A stretch of 34,367 nt of DNA. Source: JBGPIK01 sp041484845. Its GTDB lineage: Bacteria > Desulfobacterota > Binatia > UBA9968. The stretch's first letter is position 1. The number at the start of each line of letters is the position of its first letter. Under the pieces are notes generated by a model. The model made no database searches, had not been told where the DNA came from, and saw nothing but the letters and a program-made list of their open reading frames with translations. Made by a program: the position numbers and the translations under genes. Below, piece after piece: positions 32,294 through 34,367 of the stretch. The stretch lies in assembly GCA_041484845.1 (NCBI GenBank), contig JBGPIK010000020.1, forward strand, positions 1-34,367, read 5' to 3'.

Positions 32294-32734
32294 GCCCCTA
32301 TCGCTGAACGAGAAGAACCGCCCGTCATCGCCAAGCACGACATGATCAAGCACCCGGATGCCTAGCATCTCGCCGGTTTCTTTTAGTCGCCGGGTAATGT
32401 CTTGATCTTCTGGACTAGGCGCAGGGTCGCCGCTCGGGTGGTTGTGAACGAATACCACGGCAGCCGCGCAAAGATGCAAAGCCGCTCGCCAGACTTCACG
32501 CGGATGAACCTGCGACGCGGTTAGGCTTCCGGTTGATACCACCTTGAACCCGTTGACGCGGTTCTTGTTGTTCATCGCGAGCAATAGAAAATGTTCTTTG
32601 TCCGCGTCTAGCGTTTGATAGATGCCGCGCGCTACCCGTTGGACATTATCGGACGATCTACACGGCGAACCCGCGGGAAAGTCCGCAGGCTCGGCCACAA
32701 ACTGCACCTGGAAGGTTTTTAGTCGGTAGGCCAT
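32285..32734 (-). CDS. radC: Short RadC-family JAB-domain protein
   Basis: This 149-residue protein is the MPN/JAB part of RadC. The metal-binding motif HNHPSGDPAPSPED gives His97, His99 and Asp110, and a glutamate (Glu47 in DADKEHFLLL) completes the site. The N-terminal helix-hairpin-helix part of full-length RadC (about 75 residues) is missing, a form typical of mobile elements and genomic islands. Despite its name RadC is not proven to act in DNA repair; its biochemical activity is unsettled. Its start overlaps the end of a small zinc-ribbon gene by 16 bases, so the two form an operon. Confidence 0.9.
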   Translation of the reverse strand: MAYRLKTFQVQFVAEPADFPAGSPCRSSDNVQRVARGIYQTLDADKEHFLLLAMNNKNRVNGFKVVSTGSLTASQVHPREVWRAALHLCAAAVVFVHNHPSGDPAPSPEDQDITRRLKETGEMLGIRVLDHVVLGDDGRFFSFSDRGLL

Positions 32735-32874
32735 ACCAAACCTCCCCGTTGCGCTTGTCTCAGAATACGAGCTAAACAGTCACAGCACCCATCGGCTAAA
32801 GGTGGCCACTTATCCTCTTTACAATTCTCACATCGAACGTGCCCGCAGAAGGGGCACTTTGAAGGCTGATCCAT
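32719..32874 (-). CDS. Small zinc-ribbon protein upstream of radC
   Basis: A 51-residue protein with CPFCGHVRCENC near its start and CCDC near residue 31, a likely zinc-binding knuckle. It has no other recognisable domain. The chosen ATG (32874) has AGGAG six bases before it; other ATG codons at 32880 and 32904 are in frame. It overlaps radC by 16 bases, so translation is probably coupled. Such tiny ribbon proteins often modulate a partner or bind nucleic acid; here that is only inferred. Confidence 0.6.
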   Translation of the reverse strand: MDQPSKCPFCGHVRCENCKEDKWPPLADGCCDCLARILRQAQRGGLVWPTD

Positions 32875-33346
32875 TGCCATCTCCTGACCTTTCGTAAGGG
32901 CCAAAAGACGGACACAGTCTCGACACAGTCTCGAAAATCTTTCTGGTAAGTTGAGCAGTTACCGCGGGCCAGTTGATTACCAATCAAGTTCTTCTTTCAG
33001 ACGGTATTAGCCGATAAAGCCGTAGGGTTGGTCACCTTAGAGCATTCTTGGAAGGGATGAACTTTAGCAGCGGTCTTGAAACTGCCTGCTTACCGAGCTA
33101 TGCCAAAAGTGTCGGCAAATGATTAAATTTTGTAAGGAAAACCACGCCAACCGGTCTTTCGCCAGAAACAAAACCGTAAGAAAAACCGATACATTGAGCG
33201 ATGGCATGACCGTTGCGCATCTTGTTTAGAGTGTCCCAGCAGGGACGTTTTCATTGCCGATGATGTCTGGAGGATCGAGTAATTTTTTGTTGACACGGGG
33301 CTTTCCGCTGTGAGATTACGGGTAAAACTTCGAGGTTTACCCTTCA
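32875..33346. other. 472-base region without clear gene
   Basis: It lies between the divergent radC operon and a forward small gene. A minus-strand frame (33123-33353) is open but its composition is not protein-like. CGACACAGTCT and a near copy stand in tandem at 32910-32933. A candidate promoter is at 33290-33317. Confidence 0.4.
33290..33317 (+). promoter_or_regulatory. Possible promoter for the small genes at 33347-34030
   Basis: A perfect TTGACA (33290-33295) is followed after 16 bases by GAGATT (33312-33317), which matches the -10 at only three of six positions. Confidence 0.3.
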
Positions 33347-33712
33347 TTGTCAATTATACGTGGATGCCACGCGATTTGTTTTAAGGGCTTCGATAATCCG
33401 AGTGATTGTGTTAAAAAAGCGCGAGCAATCTTGAAATCCAGTCGTCTTCTCGTTAGTCCGGGACCTTTTGGTTACGGAGCGTGGGCATTTTATTGTTCGA
33501 TGGTACCAAAAAGCCGAAAAGACGATCCCATGGTAGTGTTCGATGTCGATGATACCTTTGTGACCCCAGTTATTGTTAGCGGGAGGGCGCACTCGTACAT
33601 GAAACTTGGCGGGATCAAAGACTCGTACATTCCCATTAGAGTTTTGGGTTTCCTCAACGTAGATCCTCGGATTTTGCAGCAATACACTGGTACGGATATT
33701 TGCTACTTATAG
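33347..33712 (+). CDS. Hypothetical 121-residue protein
   Basis: A plausible small gene. The sequence has natural composition and ordered hydrophobic stretches, for example MVVFDVDDTFVTPVIVSG and YIPIRVLGFLNVDPRILQQY. I recognise no family. The DVDD stretch recalls HAD phosphatases at first sight, but the protein is too short and lacks their other motifs. The start is TTG at 33347, with GAGGT about 10 bases upstream, so the exact start is unsure. It is followed 33 bases later by a second unknown gene with a stronger ribosome-binding site. Confidence 0.45.
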   Translation: MSIIRGCHAICFKGFDNPSDCVKKARAILKSSRLLVSPGPFGYGAWAFYCSMVPKSRKDDPMVVFDVDDTFVTPVIVSGRAHSYMKLGGIKDSYIPIRVLGFLNVDPRILQQYTGTDICYL

Positions 33713-33745
33713 GGTGCAGATTCGTCTAACGATCGGGAGGCAGAG

Positions 33746-34030
33746 ATGGAATTGCTGACGTCAGAGTGGTTCGACCCAAGATCTGTCAAGAAAACGCTAA
33801 TTCATCTCATAGATAACTTCGATAGCACGTATCTAGAATCTGTGAGTAAGAGCGCCTTCGAAAAAGATTTAACAAAGGAAATTCTCTATTTGTCTGTTTA
33901 CGAAAAAGCCAAAGAGCCGGAGGTCGTTGGTTTCATCCGTGAACATATCGATGAGCTTTACGAAAAAGCTAAGAAACACGCGAAGGAGCCTCGGGGCAAA
34001 CACAGCAGCTGTAAGTCCCTTTCCAAGTGA
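33746..34030 (+). CDS. Hypothetical 94-residue helical protein
   Basis: A small, charged, helical protein: SVKKTLIHLIDNFDSTYLES, KEILYLSVYEKAKEPEVVGF and a basic C-terminal tail rich in K, with a Cys near the end. No family is recognised. GGGAGG at 33735-33740, five bases before the ATG, strongly supports translation. It is probably co-transcribed with the gene before it. Confidence 0.6.
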   Translation: MELLTSEWFDPRSVKKTLIHLIDNFDSTYLESVSKSAFEKDLTKEILYLSVYEKAKEPEVVGFIREHIDELYEKAKKHAKEPRGKHSSCKSLSK

Positions 34031-34215
34031 TCCTGCCAGCAACTAGCTTTAATCCCCCTTGCGCTCCCCGATTATTTTCGAATTCCATCAAAGCGTCATG
34101 TATGGGACATCCCCGCATTGCTAATGTACCGAAACCGGGAAGCCACGAATCGAGAGCGCGACTAACCCGCATTTCTCACATCAGAGTCAATCGAGAGGTG
34201 AGCTCTCCAGAGCGA

Positions 34216-34235
34216 GGCAATGAGCCTGTGCCTTG
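34216..34235 (+). repeat. Second copy of the 20-bp dispersed repeat
   Basis: Identical to 5670-5689. The flanks differ, and the GC hairpin seen after the first copy is missing. Confidence 0.7.
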
Positions 34236-34337
34236 GAGCAGCCCGCAAACTGAGTTGCTGGAGCGAACGCCCGTGGCAAAGCGCAAGCGGCGAACCGAGC
34301 ACCGAACACGGCATTGAAACTGTTCGCCTCTGTGCCT

Positions 34338-34351
34338 CGCTCTTCCGATCT
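34338..34351 (+). other. Sequencing-adapter match (likely artefact)
   Basis: CGCTCTTCCGATCT equals the last 14 bases of the Illumina P5-side adapter. It lies 16 bases from the window end. A 14-base match is very unlikely by chance in 34 kb. Confidence 0.75.
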
Positions 34352-34367
34352 CGCCTCTCGATCGACA

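Larger units (their letters stand above)
34031..34367. other. Right end of window: repeat-containing, no clear gene
   Basis: The last 337 bases hold an open frame without family pattern, the second copy of the 20-bp repeat (34216-34235) and an adapter-like sequence (34338-34351). The last part may not be genomic as assembled. Confidence 0.5.

Noticed and set aside
33123..33353. 76-codon minus-strand frame
   Set aside because: No family, no ribosome-binding site and odd composition; it overlaps the start of the better candidate on the plus strand.

Overview
This window looks like chromosomal sequence from an uncultured, GC-rich, Gram-negative-type bacterium. The best guess is a lineage around the former Deltaproteobacteria. 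The evidence is the housekeeping gene set (era-der-dprA-topA-trmFO, an HU gene, nadK-recN), lipoprotein and signal-peptide proteins, and a tRNA gene with an encoded CCA end. The lineage call is an inference and is weak.

Layout. Positions 1-8542 carry a same-strand run of core genes: the tail of era, der, dprA, topA, trmFO, a Ppx/GppA phosphatase and a histone-like HU gene, closed by a clear intrinsic terminator at 8565-8595. Positions 8677-10862 hold ilvE, a YciA-type acyl-CoA thioesterase and an exported TPR protein. Positions 11070-18937 hold a phosphonate/phosphite-type ABC importer (phnD, phnC, phnE). About 5.2 kb of unrelated genes separates phnC from phnE: a large reverse-strand protein joining a cyclic-nucleotide-binding domain, a MalT-like helical region and an SLC13-type transporter; a stand-alone cyclic-nucleotide-binding protein; and an AI-2E-family permease overlapping it. 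Then follow an orphan molybdopterin-binding oxidoreductase subunit, NAD kinase and recN.

At 24018-24093 lies tRNA-Ala(GGC). From its CCA end a perfect 19-bp inverted repeat leads into a small GIY-YIG nuclease gene. Everything to the right is accessory in character: more AT-rich in places, many orphan genes, long gene-poor stretches and degenerate repeats. This region carries a secreted thermonuclease with a C-terminal basic-adaptor-like tail, a secreted cysteine-rich protein resembling the small domain often appended to such nucleases, a HEPN-like protein (R-x4-H motif), a promoter-led three-gene operon of unknown function, a PD-(D/E)XK nuclease fused to a P-loop ATPase, a short RadC with an overlapping zinc-ribbon gene, and two small unknown genes. 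The most natural reading is an island beside a tRNA gene with defence-like content. No integrase, transposase or CRISPR array is visible.

The right end needs caution. A 14-base perfect match to the end of the Illumina adapter lies 16 bases from the window edge, and a 20-base repeat shared with position 5670 lies about 100 bases before it.
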